A program made the position numbers and the translations under genes. Positions 33,356 to 44,869 of a stretch of DNA of 64,000 nucleotides are shown piece by piece. Source of the stretch: Nannobrachium achirus (lineage: Eukaryota; Chordata; Actinopteri; Myctophiformes; Myctophidae); assembly GCA_963921795.1 (NCBI GenBank), contig OY997643.1:12907043-12971042 (forward strand), in the 5' to 3' direction. Position 1 is the first letter of the stretch, and every line of letters begins with the position of its first letter. The notes under the pieces are model-generated. The model saw only the letters and a program-made list of their open reading frames with translations. It searched no databases and was not told the origin of the DNA.

Positions 33356-33428
33356 ATTGAAAGATAGTAAAGCTCACAGCGCGGCACCGAGTCCCGCGCT
33401 GCGAGCTTGTAGATCTGCTTTTTTTTTT
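33356..33428. repeat. core hairpin, left hairpin, damaged arm
   Basis: The outer arm has lost GCAGATATAC (GATAGTAAAGCTCACAGCGC); the inner arm is intact to CTTGTAGATCTGC. Confidence 0.75.
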
Positions 33429-33614
33429 TATCGTGAACTCGAAAACTTTTGTAACTCAATCAATGCTTCGTCCCTGGAACAACATATTTTGAGATGGGGG
33501 TCTGTGGCCAAATAAGTGCAATTTTGGGGGTCCTTGACATGAAAAAGTTTGAGAACCACTGATTTAGAGGAAGGATTTAGAAGCCGGGTCAAAGATCGGG
33601 TCAAAGATATTCAA

Positions 33615-33687
33615 AAAAATAGCAGATCTACAAGCTCGCAGCGCTGCACTCGGTGCCGCGCTGTGAGCTTGTAGATCTGCTATTTTT
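33615..33687. repeat. core hairpin, right hairpin
   Basis: Near-perfect, with GATCTACAAG on both arms and tip GCACTCGGTGC. One of the few A copies in which the outer arm is not GATATA. Confidence 0.9.
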
Positions 33688-33769
33688 CAATCGTGAAGGC
33701 ATAAAATAACGGTTAAAGTGGTTAAAATCTAACGCGACTCGGGCGCGTTCCCGGTCTTTGAGAGTTTAA

Positions 33770-33940
33770 AAAAGGCACACTTCTTTCCCCTCCTGAGGTA
33801 TTAGTCCAGTTAAATGATATTTAAGTCTCCGGGCTGACCTCCAGAGAGCTCATCTATATTTATATGAGGCGAGCGGCACTAATTCTGCCCGGTAAATCAG
33901 CGTGCATTTTTGGTGGTGACCTCTATAGCTCCATTCTGAA
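33770..33940. other. unique sequence, no gene
   Basis: Short unique island between two family A elements. Confidence 0.35.
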
Positions 33941-33985
33941 TTAAAACCCATTTAGGCCTAGAATTATTGAATGCTTTAACCAGTG

Positions 33986-34058
33986 AAAAATAGCAGATAT
34001 ACAAGCTCACAGCGCGGCACCGAGTGCCGCGCTGCAAGCTTGTAGATCGGCTATTTTT
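33986..34058. repeat. core hairpin, left hairpin of family A
   Basis: Outer arm GATATACAAG; inner arm CTTGTAGATCGGC. Confidence 0.9.
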
Positions 34059-34410
34059 GAAAAAGTCGTGAAAATGTGTGCAAATCTTTGAATATATGTA
34101 TTTTTAAAGCGAACGTTTGTAACTCAAATTTTGCTTCTGGGGTTCCCTGGAACGAGATATTTTGAGATGCGGGTCCGTGGCCAAATACATATCATTTTGG
34201 GGGTCCTTCACATGAAAAGGTTTGAGAAACACTGACATAGTAGTCTCTCAAGAACAGACTAACTGAGCTCCAGTTAAGTGAAAAGGACCTTTTCTTTGAC
34301 GATGGCTGGCCAGATTGCTGACATAGAAACATAGGTTTTTCCAAAAACCTTAGAAGGATTCAAAAGACACTTATAGAATCGGGTCAAAATTCGAATTTTC
34401 ACGATTTTTC

Positions 34411-34463
34411 AAAAATAGCTGATCTACAAGCTTGCGCTGTGAGCTTGTATATCTGCTATTTTT
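34411..34463. repeat. core hairpin, right hairpin, tip deleted
   Basis: AAAAATAGCTGATCTACAAG CTTGCGCTGTGAG CTTGTATATCTGC: the GC-rich tip is reduced to a few bases. Confidence 0.85.
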
Positions 34464-34523
34464 TAATAGTTAAAGCATAAAATAATGATACGCAATAATG
34501 TGTACCCGTTCTGAATGGGTTAA

Positions 34524-34918
34524 ACAATCTCGCCGTTCCAAGAAGCACGCTCTAACAAGCCTTAAATTTCTCTGTCCAATACGTCAGCGGGGATATTTTT
34601 CTGAAGAGCGTGAAATAAGGCAATTATTGAACCCTCGAGTTCATTTCTATATGGCCGGGCTGCCTTGGCATGATAGGGCACTCAGAGGTAAAATCCTATT
34701 GAATGGTATATCGTACTTAATCTGGCGACTTGTGACACTCTGTTGGTGTCCACAACGGGCACACTTTCAGCGCTGATGTCCAAGGCAGACACATAGATTT
34801 GTTTAGTAACAAAGCACAAAGTGCAACCTTGGTCAGCGGTGTCGCACCAAATTCTGGGCCCTGGGTACAAGGATTCACTGCGGGGCCCCCATGAATGTTC
34901 TTCATAGGGGGAGGGAGT
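34524..34918. other. unique sequence and CAGGGGCGTCACA-type remnant
   Basis: The left part is unique. From 34839, GTCGCACCAAATTCTGGGCC matches the end of the elements at 8246 and 10951. Confidence 0.45.
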
Positions 34919-35005
34919 TTAACCCATTTAGACTGGGAATGCATTATTACGCATTATTTTGTGCTTTAACTATTGAAAAATAGCAGATATACAAGCTCAC
35001 AGACG
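34919..35005. mobile_element. family A left end, cut by a family B insertion
   Basis: TTAACCCATTTAGACTGGGA, then the hairpin's left arm AAAAATAGCAGATATACAAG CTCACAG, where it stops and a family B element begins. Confidence 0.75.
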
Positions 35006-35009
35006 CTTG

Positions 35010-35405
35010 TTGCAACTGTCAGGTCGCAGTTACTATCAAAACCTCCACCGGCTGTCAGTCTGTCTGTCTGTCAGTCAGTACCGTCACGTCACACTTTTCC
35101 CCTACTCATTATCTCCGCCACCGTTGCCCATATCCATGCCAAACTTTGCACACACACACACACACTCATTGGCTGCCAAACCACAACCCCACCCCTCATT
35201 TCTAGTGCCAGCATGAGGCCGATTCTTGAAAAACACATTTTTGGACACTGCTCCTAAAATCACACAAAGCGGTACACAGTATCTCTAAAGTCATGTCATC
35301 AGCATGGATCTGTCCCATTTCTCATATTCCCTCCTGATTGGCTACCATTGCCTTCCATTCCAACGTTTGTGTATGCGAAACTCCCGATTAGGGAGTCTTA
35401 CTGGT
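35010..35405. mobile_element. family B element inserted at a hairpin tip
   Basis: GTTGCAACTGTCAGGTCGCAG at the start, GGGAGTCTTACTGG at the end; the interior reads as the reverse of 9500-9800. It begins where the missing tip of a core hairpin would be. Confidence 0.75.
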
Positions 35406-35939
35406 TTTTGATGTAATTTCTCATGAGTGACACCACGCTCTACTGCGTCCTAAGCCAAGGGCGGGTGACACCATTTTACTCAAAGCCGCGGTGAAATCAG
35501 TACTCTTTACCCAACCAACGACACATGTTCTGGGTGTGTGTGAGAGGGACATGGCGGTGTGAGGTTGAGATGTGGACGGACAGAGAAAGTAATGGAGTTT
35601 CTGAGTGTTCCTCCGCGGTGACTGTGAGTGAGTGAGGGAGTGGATCTGCTTTCCGTGTGTTGAACGTGTGTTTCATGGAGATGGCAGTCGATCCCGCACG
35701 TCTCTGGGCATCCTCTCAGATCTCCTGACAGATAATCCATCACACTGTCAGTGTGTCTCTCTACTCTCTCTCTCAGGGACATGCTGGGCCCCTGATTCAG
35801 CCCGGGAAAAAGAGTTGGAGAGGCCCTCATTGCGCGCTATAGAGAGATCTCTCTCTATAGCGCTGCTGCTACTCAAAGATTTGCCATTTCAGATCATGAC
35901 AAGTGACAAGCCAGTGGGCCAATTACTGTACATGAGTTA

Positions 35940-36166
35940 TATTTCGTCGTTGTCGGGTGAAAACCTTGTATGTCCAAAACCGTTTGTTTTGTATTTATCA
36001 ATTTAAAAATGATTTAAACTAGTGAAAACAGCCGATCCTTGTAGATCTGCTGTTTTCACTACTTTTGTGCAACGGCCTTGTATGATGAAGCAGGGCTTTG
36101 CTTTGCAAAAACATTTATACATTTGAAACTTGGAGATACAAGGTTTCTGCCCGACAGTGACGATTT
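35940..36166. mobile_element. family F element
   Basis: TATTTCGTCGTTGTCGGGTG to TTTCTGCCCGACAGTGACGA, with TATGTCCAAAACCGTTTGTT inside. Confidence 0.8.
36021..36062. repeat. core hairpin, partly collapsed
   Basis: AGTGAAAACAGCCGATC, CTTGTAGATCTGCTGTTTTCACT. Family F outer stem AGTGAAAAC; the tip is gone. Confidence 0.8.
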
Positions 36167-36603
36167 ATTTTGTTGGCCGCCCAGCCCCCAAAATGGAACG
36201 AAGGCCGACATTTCATCTTTATATTTTTCCTAATGGTCGGCCTGGACCGGCCAGGAATGAAACGGCCGTTCGGGAGTTGTCCCGCTTTTCCCAATGGCCA
36301 GCACGTCCCTGCTCTCTGCTGCTACTCCTCACAACACTATACAGGCCTCGTGTAGGACAGTCACTCCTCCTGGCCCTCTCCCCCGGGGACCGCGTCCACT
36401 TGAGTTTCATTAAAAAAGAAAACCGACGAAGGTTGCGTGACGAGTTGACGTTTGTGGGTTTGCACGCGGGTGAGCACACGCATGAGCGCGCTTGTGTTTT
36501 TACATGTTGAGGGCAAATCAACAGTGTATGCAGGAACTAGTGGGATGATTGAAAAATATGTTTTTGCATTATATAAAAAAAAGGGAAAAAAAACATTTTA
36601 GAG

Positions 36604-36974
36604 CAGGGGTCTTCGACAGGGGGGGTCCTCAGAGTTACTAGAGGGGGTCCTCCCCTAGCGTCCATATTCGGAGAACTAGAAGGAATAAAAATAGCTCACA
36701 AAAATAGCTCACAAGCTTGTAGATCTGCTATTTTCGGCAAATAGGTTTGGTGTAAAGGGGAAAAAGAGCAGACTAAGTACAGAGTGAAAGGTCAAGTTTA
36801 TTAAGTATTGACGGTTCAAGTGGTTAAATATCTGAAAACACCAATTGACATGACTCCAAAATACACAGATGATTGTGCTGTCAAACGATGAAACTATATA
36901 GAATCTGGGGGTCCCTTCTTCATTTCTCTCTCTCAGCTAAGGGGTCCTTGGCCTGAAAAGTTTGAAAACCCCTG
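36604..36974. mobile_element. hAT-like CAGGGGTCTTCAAC element with perfect 8-base target duplication
   Basis: CAGGGGTCTTCGACAGGG to AAGTTTGAAAACCCCTG, flanked by TTTTAGAG on both sides (36596-36603, 36975-36982). The interior carries a rearranged hairpin (36701-36737) with duplicated AAAAATAGCTCACA. Confidence 0.9.
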
Positions 36975-37079
36975 TTTTAGAGACTAGCCAACCACTGGCT
37001 AGTCAGTTTTTAAAAAATATTTTAGTTCAATCCTGTCATGTTCCTTTGTCAATTTGACACTTTGAAACAAATGGGCCAA

Positions 37080-37620
37080 CAACCTCCAGGTTACATTTAT
37101 TTACTCAGATTTTAATGAACACATACCGTTTACTGGCCCTTCTAATCAAAGATCCAACGGGACTGCGTTTGTCCAACATAAATGACATCGGGCTACCCGT
37201 ATTAATTAATGGACTTATCCGCGAAAGACTCGCGAATCGATCGGTCGTTCAAGACCGAGTCTGTCTGTAATCTGGCATAATACATTACATCGTTACAGGA
37301 TCGCCGAAGGGCCTTTCTTTCCAAACTATAAGAGAATATCCCAGATAGTTGTAAATACATTTCCAAACACCCGTGTATCGATAAAGCATCTCATTCTCCA
37401 CACTAACTTATCAGAGTTAATGGCAGCTCGGGCCCAGGGAACAGCCGCGGTGCAGACATTCATTAGGCTGGAATCGGCATCTGTTGGAAAAAGGTTATCC
37501 GGGGGGCCTGACGGCATTGTTCCACTGCTGGGATAACAAGTCGATAGGGCGCTGCACTGCGGGGCTCACAGGAGCACACACACACTGAAGTGCCGCACAT
37601 CTGCTCTCTCTCTCTCTCAT
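37080..37620. other. unique sequence, no gene
   Basis: Single-copy within the window, AT-rich with several ATTAAT and TAATTA strings. Possible conserved noncoding DNA. Confidence 0.35.
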
Positions 37621-37687
37621 TTGTTGCCCTTGGAGGGAAACCTCATATCCCCATATTTTTACTTTATTGTAGTTTTTTCTTTGTAAA

Positions 37688-38083
37688 TTAAGCGATTTAA
37701 ACCTGAACGCAAATCTGTGTCACCGTTAGATTTGAACCACTAACCATTATTTTATGCAAAAATAGCAGATATACAAGCTCACAGCGAGCTTTTATATCTG
37801 CTATTTTTGAATATTTTTGACCTGATTCTTTAAATGTCTTCTAAATCAGTGGTTCTCAAACTTTTTCATGTCAAGGACCCCCAAAAAGACATGCATTTGG
37901 CCACGGACCCCCGATCTCAAAATATGTTGTTCCAGGCACCACCCAGAAGCAAATATTTGAATTACAAATGCTCACTTTTAAAAAGAAAAAAAGAAAAAAA
38001 AAAGATTTTTGCACTGCGAGCTTGTATATCTGCTATTTTTCAATAGCTAAAGTATAAAATAATTCTAACCCTAAATGGGTTAA
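37688..38083. mobile_element. family A element, reversed orientation
   Basis: The left edge is near TTAA at 37688; it ends AAATGGGTTAA at 38073-38083. CAGTGGTTCTCAAACTTTTT at 37850 runs in the opposite direction to the copies at 29442 and 33941. Confidence 0.7.
37758..37808. repeat. core hairpin, tip deleted
   Basis: AAAAATAGCAGATATACAAG CTCACAGCGAG CTTTTATATCTGC. Confidence 0.85.
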
Positions 38084-38118
38084 CGCCCTACTTGATCATA
38101 TTACAGCGTCACACAAAA

Positions 38119-38201
38119 GCATCAAAAGTAGCAGATCTGCAAGCTTGAAACGTGATGCAAAGCGACGCATTTTGAGCTTGTAGATCTGCTGCTTTTGATG
38201 C
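38119..38201. repeat. core hairpin in repeat G
   Basis: GCATCAAAAGTAGCAGATCT on the left and AGATCTGCTGCTTTTGATGC on the right. The outer stem GCATCAAAAG is unlike other families but still pairs. Confidence 0.85.
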
Positions 38202-38249
38202 CTTTTTGAATCCTGAAAAGTAACAGTTTTATATGAGGTTTCTACCCAA

Positions 38250-39008
38250 CAGAAACGATTTTATTCTGCAAATGAACTCTCCCCACAAAAAGCCAATGGC
38301 AAGACTGCACTTTTGAGTTTATATCGCTTTTCACATTGCTTACTTTTGTTTATTAGAGTATAAAAGTCGCATTAGTATTAAACTAATGCTGTTGTTGTCG
38401 TTTTGTGTTTGTTTGTTTGTTATATGTGAAAAAAATTTATTGAACGCAAACATGTAATATGCCAAAACTAAATCCAATGTGTATTACACAAATAAAGGAA
38501 TCTGAATCACATTAAGCTATTGTTGAAATAATTGACATTTATTTTAATCTCACACATTATTTACACAGCTGATACACTGTATCCAACATAATGCAATCCA
38601 TATTACATTTCATGATTACAAAACGTAATTATAATAACACATGTTTTGGAGTTTAAATGTTTAAACAGATCTGTATGAAAGTGTTCTTCAGTCTCCAGGC
38701 ATTGGCAAGTGGTGTTTTTCTTTTTCCTTCATCTAACATATAATTTTCCGAATGTCTGTCTGTCTGTCTGAGTGTCTGTCTGTCTGAAACCGCGTTTCTC
38801 CTCAGTGGCTGGAGCAATTGATCTGAAATCGCATCACCATCAGCATATGAACACACCTGACATAACTGTGAAGCCCGTTTGTCACTTTCACAAATCGTAT
38901 GCTGTATAATTGCATTTTTATGGTGTATCTATATCTATTTAGCCTACAGTACCTTTTGTGACCACACATGTTAAGGGAGGGGCGCTGTTGTTCAGGCCAT
39001 GCACAATC
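38250..39008. other. no recognised gene
   Basis: AT-rich sequence with a (GTCT)n stretch at 38754-38788. The end resembles 11340-11400 inverted. Confidence 0.4.
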
Positions 39009-39013
39009 ACACA

Positions 39014-39066
<53 letters not shown>

Positions 39067-39138
39067 GGGGGGGGGGGGGGAGTGTGTGTGTGTGTGTGCA
39101 GGCGGGCAGGCGGGCGGGCGGGCGGGGGGGGGGGGGGT
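39009..39138. repeat. (CA)n, poly-G, (GT)n and (GGCG)n compound microsatellite
   Basis: CA at 39009-39064, G run to 39080, GT to 39098, GGCG units, and a second G run at 39124-39137. Confidence 0.95.
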
Positions 39139-39590
39139 TGGTTCTGGCCCTGTTACAGATGTTGTCCAAAATCATGCAGATCGGTACACAGTATCTCTGT
39201 AGCCGTTAAATGGAACGGGTATTTCTTACATTGATGCTCCTACATATTAGCATGCAAGCACCAGTTAAAGTTACTTTCCATCCCTCATATACTGTGTGCA
39301 CAGTGCACATCCCATAATCCACACACTGCACATCATTTCGGAGCTCATATCTTTGAACGGGTAAGGGCTAGTTGAAATAATAGGCACAAAGTTCCACAGA
39401 GAAGAAGCACTACTTCACACACACAGTAAGTGAACGATTCACAGAGCCTGATATTGATGGAAACTTCATACATCTTGTATCAGATGTACAGACATAGAGG
39501 ATGAGTAGTTTGAACCACTGACAACTTGGTGTCCCTATTTTAAAGCTGCATGTTGTCATTCAAGGCAGAAAGCGTCGAACATTTTCAACA

Positions 39591-39660
39591 GCAGATCCAC
39601 ATAGGCTCATATGCAAGTCCACAATTTGATGTGATAGATTGTGGACTTGTAGATCTGCCA
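39591..39660. repeat. diverged core hairpin
   Basis: GCAGATCCACATAGGCTCATA, CAAGTCCACAAT and ATTGTGGACTTGTAGATCTGC; the lower stem is displaced by an insertion in the left arm. Confidence 0.6.
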
Positions 39661-39696
39661 TTTATGCCGTTTTGTAAAATGTTGAATGCCTTAAAA

Positions 39697-39858
39697 CAGT
39701 GGTTCTCAAAGTGGATTTCAGGGACTCTCTAGGTTCCGTTATGGGGGTCTAAATTGACCCTTACAAGTCTGTAACTTTGACAGTGTACAAATGGAACCGG
39801 AAATGGAACCGCCAAAGTTAAGGGGAGACCATCAAATTTCAAAGTTTGAGAACCACAG
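39697..39858. mobile_element. short hAT-like element, CAGTGGTTCTCAAAG ends
   Basis: CAGTGGTTCTCAAAGTGGAT to GTTTGAGAACCACAG; flanks CCTTAAAA and CCTTAAAT match at 7 of 8. The interior GGGGGTCTAAATTGACCC and CAAATGGAACC is shared with 43160-43300. Confidence 0.8.
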
Positions 39859-40139
39859 CCTTAAATCATGGTTGAACCACTTACATGTTAAACGGTGCAT
39901 TTACAGTATACAGTGCCTTTATCTAAAAGCGCTCCATCATTGTAACAGTGGGTCGATGTTCCAAAACCCCTGAGGCTAAAAACACCATATAAGGTCATGA
40001 GATGTATCTGATAAGAACAGATAGGCCTACTACACTTGATCTAGCCAACCAAAAAAGGCTAATACTTTGTTGCGTGTTAAATAGCAAAAATAATGTCTAC
40101 ATACAAGCTCACGTCACACTGTGATGGCCCTATCATTAT

Positions 40140-40385
40140 AGTGTAGTCCACGGTGATGGGTTATCACCGCGGACCTAGACATCTCTCCTCTGTTTTTACC
40201 TTCAGACATCTCCCCATCACCCCGTTCACTGATTGGTCGATCTAGACCAATCAGTGTGCCCCCTGGTTTTAGAGGCACAGAGGCGTGGCGATATAGGACT
40301 TCACCGTGAGTCTGTGACTATGATGGCCATCACATTTTTAGGTGATAGCTTATCACCTAAAAGTTGAGGTGATAGCTCTTCACCT
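40140..40385. repeat. cluster of three or more short hairpins
   Basis: GTCCACGGTGAT and ATCACCGCGGAC at 40146-40174; CACTGATTGGTC and GACCAATCAGTG at 40227-40256, perfect 12-base arms with inverted CCAAT boxes; TTAGGTGATAG and its inverse at 40338-40360. Non-coding, not of the core-hairpin family. Confidence 0.65.
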
Positions 40386-40619
40386 CAGAATCTGATATGG
40401 GCTTGAGACGTTGAGAACTGGCTGTGCGTGTCTGTAGCCTTTTTCCTCAGCGTTTTGCCATAGCAAAACGTGTGTGTGTAGCATAGCCTTTACATCTAGA
40501 CTCAAATCCTACTCTGAAGACGTTATGCAAGCACGACCACCGCTCACTTCACATTGGGTGTGATTTTTTAATGGTGATTTTCACCGAAAATCGGGACACC
40601 AGGGTTAATGTGGTTAAGT

Positions 40620-41200
40620 GATTAAATGGCAATGCACTACAGTAGTAACATAAGGCATGGACAGCGATAGAGGCAACACAGAGTTGCCCCTCGTGTGTCG
40701 TCAGTATGAGCTGAACTCAGAACACATTCACATGGTGTTTCTCCATCAACACATGTACGTCGTAAACTCGACACCGCGCCGTCATTAGCTCGGCTAAGCG
40801 CTAATCTAATGATTTCACACGGATGCCTTGGGGAAAAGGGCTCTCACGCGCGTGTGTGTGCTTCCTTTGTGCCGTCAGTCAAGCTATTAATACACGTTTG
40901 AGGGAACGTGGAAATGGACCCATTAATTAATAGTCAACACACACAAGCCATAATTAGCCGCGGCAAATCTCTCGCCTTGTAAAATGGAATGCTTGAACAA
41001 CGAGAGTTGCCGCAGGCCTCCGGGTAAATCTCAGCGCACCGACAAAACAAAAACAACAGCTTTAAGATGGCAGCGTACGTGATTGTGTGATTTCTGTCAC
41101 GCCGTGTGAATATAAAACAACCGATCTATAGATCTGCCGAATGAATTAATGTGATTAATATGGACGTAATCATTAGAGAACACTGGTATAAAAGAGAATA
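40620..41200. other. unique sequence, no gene
   Basis: Contains CCATTAATTAATAG near 40920 and CCATAATTAGCCGCGG near 40950. Not repeated here. Candidate conserved noncoding DNA. A collapsed stem CCGATCTATAGATCTGC lies at 41122. Confidence 0.35.
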
Positions 41201-42830
41201 AAAATCTATTATGGCAGGGGACATGTTAAAGGTGCAACAAGTGATATTTATGAGTTAAAACAAAGTGTTTTGTTAAGTTAAAGTTCTACGTTCTGATTCT
41301 GTAGTTGCCAATGCTATAGAGTTTCTTCAGTCTATCTCTCCTGCACTTTAATAAACAGAAAATAAATGTTCAGCTGGGATACAGATTTCATCCAATGAGG
41401 AGCGAGAACTGCACAAAGATCTGCAAATGTTTCTGTTTTATCACTTCCGATTTCACAGGACTGCATCCTGCATGACTTCTCGCTCTTGATTGGATGAGAT
41501 TGGTATCTTGATCTGAAAATGCATTTTCAGTTTACTGAAGAACTGACGAGAGGGGAGAGACCCGTTACTGAACAAAGTTAACACTCTACAAAGCAATGGA
41601 GAGCTATTATACAATACAGAGCTATTTAACACACTTATTTTAACCAAAACATATCACTAACACCCCCTTTAACAACCCAAAAATACATCACCTTGAATAT
41701 GAAGTAATCATAGGACAAGCAGAATTATCAGTTATGGCAGGAGTTATGTTAACAGTAACATCACTGGGATAGAGAGTGGGCTTGGTACGGAGCCCTGTGG
41801 TGTGCCGGCCCAAACCTGCCATGCCGAAAGATCTGAGGTTAACCCAGAACTCAAAGTGTGTGCAGTCAAACCCTGAGCGTTAGTTTAACTCAGAGAGACC
41901 CAGTACCTGTCCATGTGTGACCTCTTTAAGTTAAAGTAAAGCTGGGTAATTAACTGACTGAGAGGGGTTGTATAGGACACACTGTGAAGTCTGCAGAGTC
42001 ATTTAACTCTGAGAATCTACAGTTCTTTCCTGTTGAGATTGGCACATTTCACCCAGGTTTTTTCATCTCACTCACCTCACTTTGTCTGCTGACCTCACTC
42101 AGCAACAAAATAAACAGAAAATAAACAAAAATGAAAATAAAACAATTCACAGGAGGCAAGCCGTGATCACCCCATGATGTGCACTGCAATGTAGTTTCAA
42201 ATGCACTACAGGCGTTTTTTGAGAGTGAAAAAATAAGAAGACACGTGTGACATGTGTGACCTGGGCAGCTTGCCCATGAAATGTGCCAATCTCAACAGGA
42301 AACAACGGTACAAACAGAGCCAAATCCAGGTCTTGTAAGACTATGTACGAATGAAACCAAAAGGAGCTGTACGGGTCTGTAACTCTAAAATGGCCTGTAA
42401 TAGTATCTCCGAAAAAATGTTCGGTGAGTTGGACTTTCCGACGTGCAAATTACCGAACTCTCATTCGGTCTAATGCTTTTCAGAAGTCACAAGTGACGTC
42501 ATTTTGTAGTCGAACCGGACCGTTTGACCGAAAAGGGCGGCTTCGGTCAAAGCATGGACAGGCCTTTTACGGTACAATGGACGCTTACGGGTCCATTTGG
42601 TTCCATTTGTGCACTCTCTGGGCTCCATTTCACCCATGCCTCACCCCTTATCCCTAAACCTTTTTGCCATTTTTTACTATTTTGATAAACATTTTTGAAT
42701 ATTTCAAATAGCTGATCTACAATTTGATCTACAATTTGAAGCATTTTAAAATGTATTTAAAATTTGTAAAAAAGGCAAAGAAGTTTAGGGATAAAGGGTA
42801 AGGCATGGATGAAGATATAGCTGTCTGACT
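41201..42830. other. intergenic, no gene recognised
   Basis: No protein similarity seen. Near 41460-41560 and 42040-42310 there are partial inverted copies (GGAAACAAC / CTTTCCTGTTGAGATTGGCA), suggesting an old palindromic element between about 42010 and 42305. The TCCATTTGGTTCCATTTGTG string recurs at 42592. Confidence 0.4.
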
Positions 42831-43141
42831 TAAATGGGAAGACCACCCATTTTCAATATTGAACTATGTCATTAGTATACCTTAGAGGAGTTGTGTGGAA
42901 ATAGGAAAAAAGTTCCCCCTCTTCTGTGTTGCCTAGAACTGGAGGATTGATTTTGGGGTTTGTATTGTAAAGTACAACTTGATGACATCACACATTGTAC
43001 TTTACAATACAAACCCCAAAATCAATCTTCCAGTTCTAGGCAACACAGAAGAGGGGGAACTTTTTTTCCATTTCCACACAACTCCTCTAAGGTATATTAA
43101 TGACATAGTTCAATATTGAAAATGGGTGGTCTTCCCCTTTA
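42831..43141. mobile_element. 310-base palindromic element downstream of suclg2
   Basis: Arms of about 140 bases run from TAAATGGGAAGACCACCCAT to its inverse ATGGGTGGTCTTCCCCTTTA, with the centre around TACAACTTGATGACATCACA. Few mismatches. It lies about 280 bases past the suclg2 stop codon on the coding strand, so it may fall in the 3' untranslated region. Confidence 0.85.
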
Positions 43142-43149
43142 AATGAACA

Positions 43150-43320
43150 CTGAGGAGTTTACAGTGGATTCCAGGGACTCTGTGGGTTCCTTTAGGGGTC
43201 TAAATTGACCCATGCAAGTCTGTAACTCTGACAGCATACAAATGGAACCAAATGGACCCGTCAGGGTCCATTTGGTTCCATTTGTATGCTGTTAGAGTTA
43301 AGGGTCTCCCAGGGGCTGTG
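43150..43320. repeat. repeat related to 39697-39858, with inner palindrome
   Basis: CAGTGGATTCCAGGGACTCT onward matches 39709 onward. The AATGGAACCAAATGGACCC and GGGTCCATTTGGTTCCATT halves form a hairpin at 43241-43282. Confidence 0.7.
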
Positions 43321-43419
43321 GTGGTGAAGGGATGGATGGATGAAGGATTGTTGGTGTCTGAAGTTTCTGCTGGTTGTGTGGTTCTGGGCTCCTCTGTGAT
43401 TGGCTGAAGGGAGGGTCTA

Positions 43420-43532
43420 TCACTTGGTGATGGCGGCCACGGCCTTCTTGGCGGCGTCGTCCAGGTCGTCGGCGGAGGTGATGGGCAGGCCGCTCTCTGA
43501 CAGGATCCGCTTGGCCTCCTGCACGTTGGTCC
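43420..43532 (-). CDS. suclg2: suclg2, last coding exon (succinyl-CoA ligase, GTP-specific beta subunit)
   Basis: On the minus strand the exon starts after a CTGTGCTGCAG acceptor at 43533-43543 and reads [20 protein letters not shown] then [16 protein letters not shown] and a TGA stop. This matches my memory of the SUCLG2 C-terminus ([12 protein letters not shown], [11 protein letters not shown]), not SUCLA2 or the alpha subunit. The two leading bases GG complete a split glycine codon. The protein is the nucleotide-binding beta subunit of the mitochondrial matrix enzyme that makes GTP from succinyl-CoA in the citric acid cycle. Upstream exons should lie at higher coordinates, but none is visible up to 64000, so the last intron exceeds 20 kb. 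I see no poly-A signal close to the stop. Confidence 0.85.
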
Positions 43533-44297
43533 CTGCAGCACAGGTTTAGTCAGTCTTTAGAACAACATGTCATTTAGTTTTCAGTAGGGATGGGACCATA
43601 TGAAAATGTTATATCACGATTATTGTGATATTAACACTTATGTTGCTATCAATTAAATCTCTTTGAAGGTCCAAGTTGCCATGGTCTCCATAGACTTCCA
43701 TGTAATTCATAGTGCACGGTTCATTGCATAATTCATGAGATAGCAGCCATTATGTTTTCTTCAAATGTAAACAAATATGGCTGCCATGTTTGAAAGATGG
43801 GGTTGGTATGGGGGTTAAACATGCAATTTCGCGATCGCGATCATGCCTAATACATTTTTTGAGGTCCAAAAAACATTTATTGAAAAAAAGAATTGAAAAC
43901 TCGGGGTTGGCACCAGACAGGTTAACATATTATCAACCAAACATAACATGACTATTTTAAAATAAACAGTACAGTAAGAAGTAAAAAGAAGAAAAGAAAG
44001 AAATCGATTAACATTTTTCCTCATAGTTTTAGTCGACAAAATCCACACGGCTGACGGCAAACATACAAATATTGGAATATTTCAACCACGGCCAACCCAC
44101 AGCTGAGGACAAGTAGCTGCTAGTACAGACAAAGGAAGGATCAACTCACGCACACACAAACGCACACACACAGAAACACAAACAGACAGATGGATAGAGT
44201 TATGGGTGAGTGGCAGCAAATTCAGTCACTGATCCGAAAGCAGCGTTTTCTCTGTGAAGGACAATGTAACAGGTTAGTGTTGTGTGCAGAATGTGCA

Positions 44298-44869
<572 letters not shown>

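Larger units (their letters stand above)
33316..33769. mobile_element. family A element, TTAA at both edges
   Basis: TTAACCCATTTAGGGCCTAG at left; TTTAAA at 33765 on the right. Compact version, 454 bases, with two hairpins. Confidence 0.75.
33941..34523. mobile_element. family A element, longest clear copy
   Basis: TTAA at 33941, AACCCATTTAGGCC next; GAATGGGTTAA at 34513-34523. It has two hairpins and the full middle. Aligns end to end with 29442-29998. Confidence 0.85.

Noticed and set aside
35632-36510. Frames of 107-126 residues
   Set aside because: One runs into a family F element, another starts inside it. No similarity to known proteins.
43200-43541. 113-residue minus frame overlapping the suclg2 exon
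   Set aside because: It is in a different reading frame from the SGLPITSA-containing suclg2 frame and is Pro/Ser/Thr-rich noise.
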